DNA of 7,146 nt from Oscillospiraceae bacterium (GCA_003518885.1 DOXU01000113.1:1-7146), one strand, 5' to 3'. Shown: positions 1 to 5,508, numbered from the stretch's first letter. The notes: generated from the sequence alone by a model not told the origin. Translations and numbers: made by a program.

Positions 1-518
1 ATCCTATTGAGGATTTTAAAACCATCAATGCGGAACTTCTTAAATACGGAGCAGATTTACCTGGATATGTCCAAATTGTAGCCGGAAACAAATGTGATGC
101 TGCCGAACCGGATGCTATCCAGCGGTTTTCCGATTTTGTCGAGAAACAAGGCGTTACTTTCTATCCCATCTCGGCTGTTACCCATCAGGGTACCTCTGAT
201 CTGGTTCACGCAATAGGAGAGAAACTTTCGGCTCTGCCACCTGTCAAACATTTTGTGGCCGAGCCGCTTCCTGAAGAAGATTATGCCAAGGAAAAAGATC
301 GTGAAATTTCGGTGGAAGCGCACGACAATGTCTATTTTGTAGAAGGTAAATGGTTACTTCACGTTATTGAAAACGTAAATTTCGGAGATCGTGAATCTTT
401 GCAATATTTTCAACGCGTTCTAAGAAGCAGCGGTGTTATTAATAAATTGGTTGAAGCCGGCATAAAAGAAGGCGACACCGTGAGTATTTACGATGTGGAG
501 TTTGACTATGTTCCATAA
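1..518 (+). CDS. obg: Obg family ribosome-assembly GTPase, C-terminal part (5' truncated by window edge)
   Basis: Obg/CgtA is an essential GTPase that binds the 50S subunit late in assembly and links it to (p)ppGpp and stress signalling. Only the last 171 codons are present: the reading phase starts at base 3, and the first two bases are the end of a codon, probably the Asp of the DP(I/L)EDF stretch usual in Obg. Seen in the sequence are the G4 guanine-specificity motif NKCD (87-98) and the G5 motif ISA (168-176), which belong to the end of the G domain. An acidic linker (AEPLPEEDYAKEKD) follows. From about base 306 to the stop comes a typical Obg C-terminal OCT domain: ISVEAHDNVYFVEGKW, then the FGDRESLQYFQRVLRSSGV stretch and the ending GDTVSIYDVEFDYVP. 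The OCT domain is specific to Obg and separates it from Der, Era and YchF. The gene runs 11 nt into mrnC, so the two are probably co-transcribed. The N-terminal glycine-rich Obg fold and the G1-G3 motifs lie outside the window. Confidence 0.96.
   Translation, partial: PIEDFKTINAELLKYGADLPGYVQIVAGNKCDAAEPDAIQRFSDFVEKQGVTFYPISAVTHQGTSDLVHAIGEKLSALPPVKHFVAEPLPEEDYAKEKDREISVEAHDNVYFVEGKWLLHVIENVNFGDRESLQYFQRVLRSSGVINKLVEAGIKEGDTVSIYDVEFDYVP
497..500 (+). promoter_or_regulatory. Ribosome binding site of mrnC inside obg
   Basis: GGAG stands 7 nt before the ATG at 508 and lies within the obg coding sequence. It decides the start in favour of 508. The upstream in-frame ATG at 493 has no purine-rich site at a useful distance. 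Confidence 0.7.
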
Positions 519-945
519 TTTTGAATCTGAACCTTTAACCCCCGCAGAAGCACTAGAATTAAATCCTGTCACCCTCGCTTTCGTAGGTGATGCAGTATAT
601 GAGTTACTTGCACGTGGTAGCGTAGTCGCTGAGGGAAACGCCTCTCCTGGGCTTTTGCACCGTAAAGCCGTTCACTTTGCCCGCGCAGGATCACAAGCAA
701 AGGCAGTAAGGATTATTCTTCCTATTCTTACCAAAGAAGAAAATGATCTCATAAGACGCGGCAGAAATGCTAATACTGTACATATTGCAAAACATGCCTC
801 TCCTGCAGATTATCGTTATGCAACAGGGCTTGAATCTCTCTTTGGCTATTTATATTTAACTGGCAACAAAGCACGGATTCATACTCTTTTTGCATTGATT
901 GCAGAAGGCATGGAGAAAGCTGTGCAATCTGCCAATAGAAAGTGA
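508..945 (+). CDS. mrnC: Mini-ribonuclease 3 (Mini-III), 23S rRNA maturation
   Basis: Mini-III is a small dimeric RNase III-type endonuclease with no double-stranded-RNA-binding domain. In Bacillus it trims the ends of pre-23S rRNA in the 50S particle. The 145-aa product has the family layout: NPVTLAFVGDAVYELLAR at about residues 19-36 carries the catalytic Asp28, RRGRNA lies at 83-88, and YRYATGLESLFGYLYL (102-117) carries the second acidic residue, Glu109, of the RNase III signature. The length is normal and no dsRBD follows. I chose the ATG at 508 over the in-frame ATG at 493 because GGAG at 497-500 lies 7 nt before it, while 493 has no ribosome site. It overlaps the obg stop by 11 nt in another frame, which suggests translational coupling and a shared ribosome-biogenesis role. 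In Bacillus and many clostridia mrnC sits beside cysS, so the obg neighbourhood is a lineage difference. Identification is firm. Confidence 0.95.
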   Translation: MFHNFESEPLTPAEALELNPVTLAFVGDAVYELLARGSVVAEGNASPGLLHRKAVHFARAGSQAKAVRIILPILTKEENDLIRRGRNANTVHIAKHASPADYRYATGLESLFGYLYLTGNKARIHTLFALIAEGMEKAVQSANRK

Positions 946-952
946 GCCATTT

Positions 953-960
953 GCTATAAA
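953..960 (+). promoter_or_regulatory. Possible extended -10 promoter for yitT
   Basis: TGC followed by TATAAA (955-960) lies in the 52-nt gap between mrnC and yitT and matches an extended -10 element. No convincing -35 hexamer is seen 16-18 nt upstream. A start near 967 would leave the yitT ribosome site intact. The alternative is simple read-through from obg-mrnC. Weak evidence. Confidence 0.3.
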
Positions 961-984
961 ATTGGCGGTATTTCTTTGTAAAAC

Positions 985-990
985 GGAGGG
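985..990 (+). promoter_or_regulatory. Ribosome binding site of yitT
   Basis: GGAGGG lies 7-8 nt before the ATG at 998. It fixes the start there rather than at the earlier in-frame ATG at 909 inside mrnC, which would add about 33 poorly conserved residues. Confidence 0.85.
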
Positions 991-997
991 AATATTG

Positions 998-1897
998 ATG
1001 AACGCTGATCCAAAAAAATTTTTTCAGCGGATACCAGAGCAAAAAGCACTTTTTAAGGACATCCTTTTTTTCACTGTTGGTACCTTTCTTTATTCTGTGG
1101 GAATCTCTGTTTTTACGGCGCCAAATCGAATTGCTCCAGGAGGCGCAACAGGTGTTGCCACTATCCTACATTACCTTATTCACACGCCCATCGGTACCAT
1201 GATTTTTGTCGTCAATATCCCGTTACTAATTCTAGCGCTACGTTTCTTGGGCAAAAATTTTGTTATTAAAACCTTGTACTGTACCGTGCTTGTTTCGGTT
1301 TTTACCGATATTTTGGCACTTCCTTTTGTTCCTGTGTACAAGGACAATCCTATTTTAGCTTCTCTTTATGGCGGCGTGCTCTCCGGCGCTGGGCTTGCAC
1401 TTGTTTTTTTACGAGGAGGCACTTCCGGAGGCAGCGATGTTCTAAGTCGTCTATTTCGATTAAAGTGGCCTTATATCCCCATGGGCAGAATGATGCTTGC
1501 TATTGACTGCGTCGTCGTTGGCATATCTGCCGTTGTATTCTGGAATGTAAATGTTGCCCTGTATGCAATTATTGTAGAGTTCACTTCATCACGCGTGATC
1601 GACAGTATTCTTTACGGTGCAGACAATGGGCGCATGGCCTTAATTATTTCGGCAAAGCCACCGGAAATCGCTCAGGCAATTCAAACGGAATTACACCGCG
1701 GTGTTACACTACTTCACGGGCAAGGATATTATACCGGTCGAGATCGCACGGTTATCCTTTGTGCTGTTCGTCGCACCCAGGTCGCAAAATTACGTCGATT
1801 GGTTCGTACTGTGGATCCCGGCGCCTTCATGATTTCTTGCAATGCCGATGAAGTACTAGGTGAGGGATTCAAATCGTTAGAAAAGTGTGATCAATAA
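998..1897 (+). CDS. YitT family membrane protein (DUF161 domain plus C-terminal DUF2179)
   Basis: This is a 299-aa inner-membrane protein of the YitT/YpjC/YvjA family, common in several copies in Firmicutes and without an established transport substrate. Hydrophobic segments are visible at about residues 22-42, 68-84, 93-113, 123-139 and 165-196, suggesting five or six membrane spans. Two glycine-rich motifs of similar form, PGGATGVATIL (48-58) and RGGTSGGSDVLSRL (139-152), follow equivalent helices and suggest an internal duplication of the membrane unit. Residues from about 212 to the end form a soluble, ferredoxin-like DUF2179 domain (MALIISAKPPEIAQAI, then RGVTLLHGQGYYTGRDR and the VDPGAFMISCNADEVLGEGF end). 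The family and order of domains are clear. The function is not: proposals in the literature range from solute transport to nucleotide-linked regulation, and nothing here decides between them. The gene lies 52 nt after mrnC on the same strand and 169 nt before galE. Confidence 0.93.
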   Translation: MNADPKKFFQRIPEQKALFKDILFFTVGTFLYSVGISVFTAPNRIAPGGATGVATILHYLIHTPIGTMIFVVNIPLLILALRFLGKNFVIKTLYCTVLVSVFTDILALPFVPVYKDNPILASLYGGVLSGAGLALVFLRGGTSGGSDVLSRLFRLKWPYIPMGRMMLAIDCVVVGISAVVFWNVNVALYAIIVEFTSSRVIDSILYGADNGRMALIISAKPPEIAQAIQTELHRGVTLLHGQGYYTGRDRTVILCAVRRTQVAKLRRLVRTVDPGAFMISCNADEVLGEGFKSLEKCDQ

Positions 1898-1923
1898 CGA
1901 TTCCGCAAAAAGAATAGTTTTCG

Positions 1924-1951
1924 TTATCTGGATTATCGCATAAAATATAAT
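1924..1951 (+). promoter_or_regulatory. Probable galE promoter
   Basis: A perfect TATAAT (1946-1951) lies 115 nt before the galE start. The best -35 is TTATCT at 1924-1929 with 16-nt spacing, a weak match. The predicted start near 1958 gives a leader of about 110 nt, AT-rich and without an obvious strong hairpin. A 7-bp inverted repeat (ATAACGA at 1894-1900, TCGTTAT at 1921-1927) spans the yitT stop and the weak -35 and could be an operator or nothing. Confidence 0.4.
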
Positions 1952-2048
1952 GTGGGTTCATCCCTACATAAAAGTGACCCTCTTGTTTTTAATAACAATT
2001 TTCTTTATCTCTTTATTTGAAAAATCAGATATACAAATCATCAATAGC

Positions 2049-2056
2049 GGAGAGGA
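2049..2056 (+). promoter_or_regulatory. Ribosome binding site of galE
   Basis: GGAGAGGA stands 10 nt before the ATG at 2067. Together with homology of the first residues (MHILVTGGAGYIG) it sets the galE start there, not at the in-frame ATG at 1950. Confidence 0.8.
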
Positions 2057-2066
2057 ATGTATCATC

Positions 2067-3083
2067 ATGCATATTCTAGTCACCGGCGGTGCAGGGTATA
2101 TCGGCAGTCATACTTGCGTAGAACTCTTACAGTCTGGGCATGACGTTTTCGTTTTGGACAATTTATATAACAGCAAAACAACAGCCCTCACCCGCGTGGA
2201 AAAGATCACGGGGAAAAAGCTACATTTCTATCAAGGCGATGTCCGTGATGCCGCACTTTTAGATAGAATATTTACCGAGAATCAGATTGATATTGTTATT
2301 CATTTTGCCGGCTTAAAGGCCGTCGGCGAATCGGTGGAAAAACCGCTTCTCTATTACGAAAATAATATTGGTGGTCTTCTAACTCTTTGTCATGCAATGC
2401 AAAATGCCGGAGTTAAACGCTTTATTTTCAGCTCCTCTGCAACGGTCTATGGTATACCCGAAACCGTGCCGATCAAAGAGAATTTTCCTCTTTCGGTCAC
2501 AAATCCTTATGGACGTACCAAGCTTATGACAGAAGAAATCTTAAAAGATCTTTTTCAGGCGGATAAAAAATGGAGCGTCATCTTGTTGCGTTATTTCAAC
2601 CCGATTGGTGCACACGAAAGCGGTTTGATTGGTGAATATCCAAAGGGTGTTCCCAATAATTTGACTCCTTATATTGCTCAGGTCGCCACAGGTAAGTTAA
2701 AAGAAGTAAAAGTTTTTGGCAATGACTACCCTACTCCAGATGGCACAGGAGTGCGTGACTACATTCACATCATGGACTTGGCCAAAGGCCATGTCAGCGC
2801 CCTGAAAAAGGCCTACGAGCCAGGCGTACATATCTATAACCTTGGTACAGGTGTAGGATATAGCGTTTTAGATGTCATTCATGCTTTCGAAAAGGCCACC
2901 GGTAAAAAAATTCCTTATAAAATCACACCGAGACGAGCAGGTGATGTTGCCGAGAATTATGCGGATGTTTCAAAGGCACTAAAAGAACTCGGATGGAAAA
3001 CGGAAAAGGGATTGGATGACATGTGCCGCGATCTCTGGAATTGGCAATCTCATAATCCGAATGGCTATCCGGATACCCTATAA
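2067..3083 (+). CDS. galE: UDP-glucose 4-epimerase (GalE), short-chain dehydrogenase/reductase superfamily
   Basis: GalE interconverts UDP-glucose and UDP-galactose with tightly bound NAD+ in the cytoplasm, serving galactose use (Leloir pathway) and supplying UDP-galactose for surface glycans. The 338-aa product is collinear with E. coli GalE. Visible are the Rossmann motif TGGAGYIG (6-13), the acid DNL after the second strand (Asp31), HFAGLKAVGES (79-89), the catalytic Ser124 in SSSATVYG, and the YxxxK pair Tyr148/Lys152 in NPYGRTK. RYFNPIGAH (175-183), FGNDYPTPDGTGVRDYIHIMDLA (from 218) and the closing WQSHNPNGYPD follow. The residue matching E. coli Tyr299, which limits the active-site size, is Asn297 here (GDVAENYAD), so UDP-GlcNAc/GalNAc epimerisation is possible. 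No other galactose or glycan genes are in the window, so the physiological role stays open. An in-frame upstream extension of 39 codons to the ATG at 1950 was refused: that ATG overlaps the -10 box and has no ribosome site. Confidence 0.96.
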   Translation: MHILVTGGAGYIGSHTCVELLQSGHDVFVLDNLYNSKTTALTRVEKITGKKLHFYQGDVRDAALLDRIFTENQIDIVIHFAGLKAVGESVEKPLLYYENNIGGLLTLCHAMQNAGVKRFIFSSSATVYGIPETVPIKENFPLSVTNPYGRTKLMTEEILKDLFQADKKWSVILLRYFNPIGAHESGLIGEYPKGVPNNLTPYIAQVATGKLKEVKVFGNDYPTPDGTGVRDYIHIMDLAKGHVSALKKAYEPGVHIYNLGTGVGYSVLDVIHAFEKATGKKIPYKITPRRAGDVAENYADVSKALKELGWKTEKGLDDMCRDLWNWQSHNPNGYPDTL

Positions 3084-3121
3084 AATTCAAAAATAAATAT
3101 TACATTAAAGCATAAAAAGAC

Positions 3122-3150
3122 TTGCATTTTTATGAAAGTTTGATTATAAT
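3122..3150 (+). promoter_or_regulatory. Promoter of tRNA-Leu
   Basis: A perfect TATAAT (3145-3150) lies 17 nt after TTGCAT (3122-3127), which matches the -35 consensus in its first three bases. The predicted start near 3157 leaves a leader of about 35 nt before the mature tRNA at 3192. That leader can form a stem of 7 pairs (3158-3164 with 3177-3183, one G-U). The strong -10 and optimal spacing fit a stable-RNA promoter. Confidence 0.75.
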
Positions 3151-3191
3151 ATTAAAGTGCCGTTGAGTAAGACACAAACGGTATCTTGTTA

Positions 3192-3278
3192 GCCGGTGTG
3201 CTGGAATTGGCAGACGGGACGGATTCAAAATCCGTTGTCAGCAATGGCGTGTGGGTTCAAGTCCCACCACCGGCACCA
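3192..3278 (+). tRNA. tRNA-Leu, anticodon CAA (reads UUG)
   Basis: Class II tRNA of 87 nt including an encoded CCA end. The acceptor stem GCCGGTG (3192-3198) pairs fully with CACCGGC (3268-3274), the discriminator is A3275 and CCA is 3276-3278. The anticodon arm is ACGGA-TTCAAAA-TCCGT (3219-3235) with CAA at 3226-3228. A long variable arm (about 3236-3250; TGTC with GGCG, including G-U pairs) is diagnostic for the Leu/Ser/Tyr group. The T arm is GTGGG-TTCAAGT-CCCAC (3251-3267). The A discriminator and the CAA anticodon together give leucine. It stands alone, with its own promoter and terminator, 108 nt after galE. No terminator is seen between galE and the tRNA, so galE mRNA may also run through it. 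Confidence 0.97.
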
Positions 3279-3320
3279 ATAAAGACAGTAGTCAGTTTGA
3301 CTACTGTCTTTATTTTTTAT
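3279..3320 (+). terminator. Rho-independent terminator of tRNA-Leu (and probably galE)
   Basis: AAAGACAGTAGTCA (3281-3294) pairs perfectly with TGACTACTGTCTTT (3298-3311) across a 3-nt loop, and A-T pairs extend the stem outward on both sides. A six-T run follows at 3313-3318. The stem begins one or two bases after the CCA end, so the 3' trailer is essentially the terminator. The next + strand gene is more than 2 kb away. Confidence 0.93.
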
Positions 3321-3349
3321 TTTTCCACCTAAAATTTTATTTTTCCCCT

Positions 3350-3392
3350 CTAAAAGAGGCATTCCATCAATTAAAATGATGAAATGCCTCTT
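3350..3392 (-). terminator. Probable terminator of the oleate hydratase gene
   Basis: AAGAGGCATTCCATCA (3354-3369) pairs with TGATGAAATGCCTCTT (3377-3392) at 15 of 16 positions around a 7-nt AT loop. Read on the minus strand, the stem lies 58 nt after the oleate hydratase stop and runs into a short U tract (complement of 3355-3352). The U tract is short, so efficiency is uncertain. On the + strand it could act as a back-up to the tRNA terminator. An alternative small hairpin, CCTCT/AGAGG (3347-3359), competes with its foot. Confidence 0.7.
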
Positions 3393-3450
3393 CCTATTTC
3401 AATATAAATTCTTCGTCTATATTTTCTGCCAACAGCAATCTTTTTATTAT

Positions 3451-5226
3451 TTAAATTGCCCCATATTTTTTGAGTAGCTTTTCTATATCTGTGCCGGCTA
3501 TCTTTTTTTTCAATCCCTTCAGTGCAACGTGTTCAGCCAGTCCCATTTTCATATCGGTCAGCTTCTTTCCATCCCGCAATTGTACGGTTGCCTTCAGCAA
3601 ATCCCGCACATCGTAAACGCTTCCCCATACTTCTGGTATCCCACGATCAACATTCAAAAGAGTATAAACCGCTTCCATTCCTGTTCGAATGGAATATTCC
3701 GTGGTAAAAATCGTGTCACGTACTGTCTCTGCAAACTGTCCAATGAAAGCGAAATTCGTGCTGCCTTGTGGAACAACAGCGGGCCGATCTCCCTTTCTAC
3801 GTGGCATAAAAAAGGCTGTAATAAAGGGCATCATTGCCGGCACTGTATTGGCACTGCGTTCTGCTATATCTTCAATTTCGCTTTCTGGCACTCCTAGATG
3901 ATAAAGCCATTCCATGCAGATTTCTTTGCCCGTACATTCTTGCATCGGCTTTTTCACAAAATTTCCGGGCTTGTCCGTGAAAAGCCCATAGATCCATCCC
4001 ACTAATTGTTTTTGGGGCTGATCGCGAAATTGGGGCTGCCTATTAAAAGTCCAACTGAGGAGCCAATTAGAATCTTTAATTGTTACAATGCCACCTGTCA
4101 CAATTCCACCAGAGAACGGATCTCGCTTACAAATTTTTTCAACATAGGGCGGAATCCGATCATCTAAAGTCGTTACTGTGGCAGACATCCATTTTGTCTG
4201 TTCAGAATCAAAACAGAATTTATTCGGACGCCCAAAATCTATGTGCTGTGCTGCAATTTTACGCCACAGATCCCAACTGCTTCCCTTCTCAATTTTATTG
4301 TGATAAGGTGCTGCCTTATCCTGCCCGCCAACGGTTGCATTCTCTACGCAACTTCCATTGGTGATGAAAAGCAAATCATTTTGGGTTAGTGCAATACTTT
4401 TTGGTTTTCCTCCAGAAACTATCTCTAGAGATTTTGCCGTTTTTTCTCTGGCGTGAAAATCGAACTGCACATTCACAACTTTTACATCATAGTGAAATTG
4501 CACATCAAAAGATTTAAGATATTGTACCATTGGCAAAATCATCGATTCATATTGGTTATATTTTGTAAAACGCAATGCCGTGAAATCAGGAAGTCCTCCT
4601 ACATGGTGGATGAAGCGTTTGATGTATAACTTCATTTCAAGTGCACTATGCCAATTTTCAAAGGCGAACATAGTTCGCCAATATAACCAGAAGTTCGAAT
4701 TTAGTACTTCCTCATCAAAAAACTCTGTAATCCTTTTATCGTACAATTTTTCATCTGGGGTAAGGAACAATTTCATGACTTCCATCGCGGCTTTATCAGA
4801 AAGCCCAAATTTTCCATCTGTATGAGCGTCTTTTCCTTGCTGAGCAGTAGCACGCATCAAGGAGAAATTAGGATCATGTTTATTAAGCCAATAGTATTCA
4901 TCTAAAACACTGACCCCTTCCGTTTCAATAGAGGGAATGGAACGGAATAAATCCCACATACACTCAAAATGGTTATCCATCTCGCGCCCACCGCGCATAA
5001 CATACCCAACATCCTCATATTTATATCCATCACAAGCTCCACCAGGAATGGGGGCCTTCTCCAAAATATGAATTTGTTTTCCTCTCATTTGCCCATCCCG
5101 TACGAGAAAGCAAGCTGCTGCCAAAGCCGCCAGCCCTGAACCAATCAAATAGGCTGATTTTTCATCTACCCCTTTAGGCTTTTCCGGCCGTGCGAATGCC
5201 TCATAATTTCCACTAGAATAATACAT
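3451..5226 (-). CDS. ohyA: Oleate hydratase (fatty acid double-bond hydratase; MCRA family, FAD-binding)
   Basis: The enzyme adds water to the cis-9 double bond of unsaturated fatty acids such as oleate, giving 10-hydroxystearate. It needs FAD, although the reaction is not a net redox change, and it acts at the membrane surface. In host-associated Firmicutes it detoxifies unsaturated fatty acids; the family was once called myosin-cross-reactive antigen. The 591-aa product equals the usual length. Visible are the dinucleotide motif LIGSGLAALAAA (27-38) with Glu56 ending the second strand, and RGGREMD (78-84) with the catalytic Glu82. Tyr201 lies in LYIKRFIHH, and both residues stand at the positions reported for Staphylococcus aureus OhyA. 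NFAFIGQFAE (491-500) and TTEYSIRTGMEAVYTLL (508-524) are further family blocks. The basic C-terminus (KGLKKKIAG, then KLLKKYGAI) fits the membrane-binding tail. The start at 5226 is set by AAGGAG 8 nt upstream; the longer in-frame starts lie at or before the -10 box. The gene is divergent from the siroheme reductase and convergent with the tRNA. Confidence 0.95.
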   Translation of the reverse strand: MYYSSGNYEAFARPEKPKGVDEKSAYLIGSGLAALAAACFLVRDGQMRGKQIHILEKAPIPGGACDGYKYEDVGYVMRGGREMDNHFECMWDLFRSIPSIETEGVSVLDEYYWLNKHDPNFSLMRATAQQGKDAHTDGKFGLSDKAAMEVMKLFLTPDEKLYDKRITEFFDEEVLNSNFWLYWRTMFAFENWHSALEMKLYIKRFIHHVGGLPDFTALRFTKYNQYESMILPMVQYLKSFDVQFHYDVKVVNVQFDFHAREKTAKSLEIVSGGKPKSIALTQNDLLFITNGSCVENATVGGQDKAAPYHNKIEKGSSWDLWRKIAAQHIDFGRPNKFCFDSEQTKWMSATVTTLDDRIPPYVEKICKRDPFSGGIVTGGIVTIKDSNWLLSWTFNRQPQFRDQPQKQLVGWIYGLFTDKPGNFVKKPMQECTGKEICMEWLYHLGVPESEIEDIAERSANTVPAMMPFITAFFMPRRKGDRPAVVPQGSTNFAFIGQFAETVRDTIFTTEYSIRTGMEAVYTLLNVDRGIPEVWGSVYDVRDLLKATVQLRDGKKLTDMKMGLAEHVALKGLKKKIAGTDIEKLLKKYGAI

Positions 5227-5234
5227 AAATGCTA

Positions 5235-5240
5235 CTCCTT
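5235..5240 (-). promoter_or_regulatory. Ribosome binding site of oleate hydratase
   Basis: On the minus strand AAGGAG ends 8 nt before the ATG at 5226. It settles the start against in-frame ATGs at 5256 and 5301, which lack such a site. Confidence 0.85.
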
Positions 5241-5262
5241 TTCTTTCGTGCTCCATCGTTTT

Positions 5263-5268
5263 ATTATA
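5263..5268 (-). promoter_or_regulatory. -10 element of the oleate hydratase promoter
   Basis: A perfect TATAAT on the minus strand places the transcript start near 5256, about 30 nt before the coding start and just before the ribosome site. No good -35 hexamer stands 16-18 nt upstream; the sequence there is TATCTC-like. This hints at a weak or activator-dependent promoter. TTGGACA directly upstream is too close to serve as the -35. Confidence 0.5.
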
Positions 5269-5313
5269 GTATGTCCAAATTTTGAGAGATAGCTGAAACA
5301 TTTCTTCATAAGA

Positions 5314-5385
5314 TGAAAAAACTCTTTTTTCCCAATGGAAAGCACGAAATTTTTTTGAAAAACTATTTGGTATTCTGTTTTTTCA
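5314..5385. repeat. Three copies of TG(A)5-6C in the divergent intergenic region
   Basis: TGAAAAAAC occurs at 5314-5322, TGAAAAAC at 5356-5363, and the exact reverse complement of the first, GTTTTTTCA, at 5377-5385. The last two form an inverted repeat with a 13-nt spacer. They could be binding sites or curved A-tract DNA between the two promoters. In such AT-rich sequence chance is a serious alternative. Confidence 0.3.
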
Positions 5386-5401
5386 TTTTTATCATTATCT
5401 G

Positions 5402-5411
5402 AATGCGCATT
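5402..5411. promoter_or_regulatory. Perfect 10-bp palindrome upstream of the siroheme reductase promoter
   Basis: AATGCGCATT is its own reverse complement and stands out as GC-rich in an AT-rich stretch. Its centre is 14 nt before the -35 and about 50 nt before the predicted transcript start, a position typical of an activator or operator site. The core ATGCGC recurs in both arms of the leader repeat at 5458-5495. No known regulator is assigned. Confidence 0.4.
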
Positions 5412-5420
5412 TTTCCCTGC

Positions 5421-5450
5421 TGGACAACACCCCCGATATTGTGCTATGAT
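5421..5450 (+). promoter_or_regulatory. Promoter of the siroheme reductase gene
   Basis: TGGACA (5421-5426, five of six to TTGACA) and TATGAT (5445-5450, five of six to TATAAT) are separated by 18 nt. TGC directly before the -10 makes it an extended -10. The predicted start near 5457 gives a leader of about 65 nt. Confidence 0.7.
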
Positions 5451-5457
5451 CAAGTTG

Positions 5458-5495
5458 CATGCGCCTTTTGCGCTTCGCTTTTCCCCTGGCGCATG
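5458..5495 (+). promoter_or_regulatory. Inverted repeat / hairpin at the 5' end of the siroheme reductase leader
   Basis: CATGCGCC (5458-5465) and GGCGCATG (5488-5495) are perfect inverted copies with a 22-nt loop that holds a small GCG-CTT-CGC hairpin. The repeat starts at the predicted transcript start and ends 13 nt before the ribosome site. It may be an mRNA 5' hairpin (stability) or a DNA operator overlapping the start of transcription. No T run follows, so it is not a terminator. Confidence 0.5.
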
Positions 5496-5508
5496 AACAA
5501 TTAATAGC

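Noticed and set aside
57..323. Minus-strand ORF opposite obg, and similar antisense or out-of-frame ORFs within mrnC, oleate hydratase and the reductase
   Set aside because: They lie inside strongly supported genes, have no ribosome sites or recognisable domains, and are best read as shadows of the real frames.
899..997. N-terminal extension of the YitT protein back into mrnC
   Set aside because: GGAGGG just before 998 and the family's usual start fit the shorter form; the extension lies within mrnC coding sequence.
1950..2066. In-frame 39-codon N-terminal extension of galE with a hydrophobic stretch resembling a membrane anchor
   Set aside because: The ATG overlaps the TATAAT box and lacks a ribosome site. 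Homology to GalE and a good ribosome site both place the start at 2067; the hydrophobic look follows from T-rich DNA.
3084..3450. CRISPR array, insertion sequence or tRNA-targeted integration beside tRNA-Leu
   Set aside because: No spaced direct repeats, no duplicated tRNA 3' end and no integrase or transposase. The region is explained by promoter, tRNA and two terminators; 3393-3450 shows nothing.
5227..5301. 25-residue N-terminal extension of oleate hydratase
   Set aside because: It spans the predicted -10 box and ribosome site, and the 591-aa form matches the family length and catalytic numbering.
5232..5453. Minus-strand 73-codon ORF in the divergent intergenic region
   Set aside because: Lys/Phe-rich translation of AT-rich DNA, no ribosome site or family likeness, and it overlaps both promoters and the start of the oleate hydratase leader.
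5458..5495. Leader hairpin as a riboswitch or attenuator
   Set aside because: There is one 8-bp stem with no T run and no conserved aptamer core that I recognise (not SAM, T-box, cobalamin or FMN). A 65-nt leader is too short for most of these.
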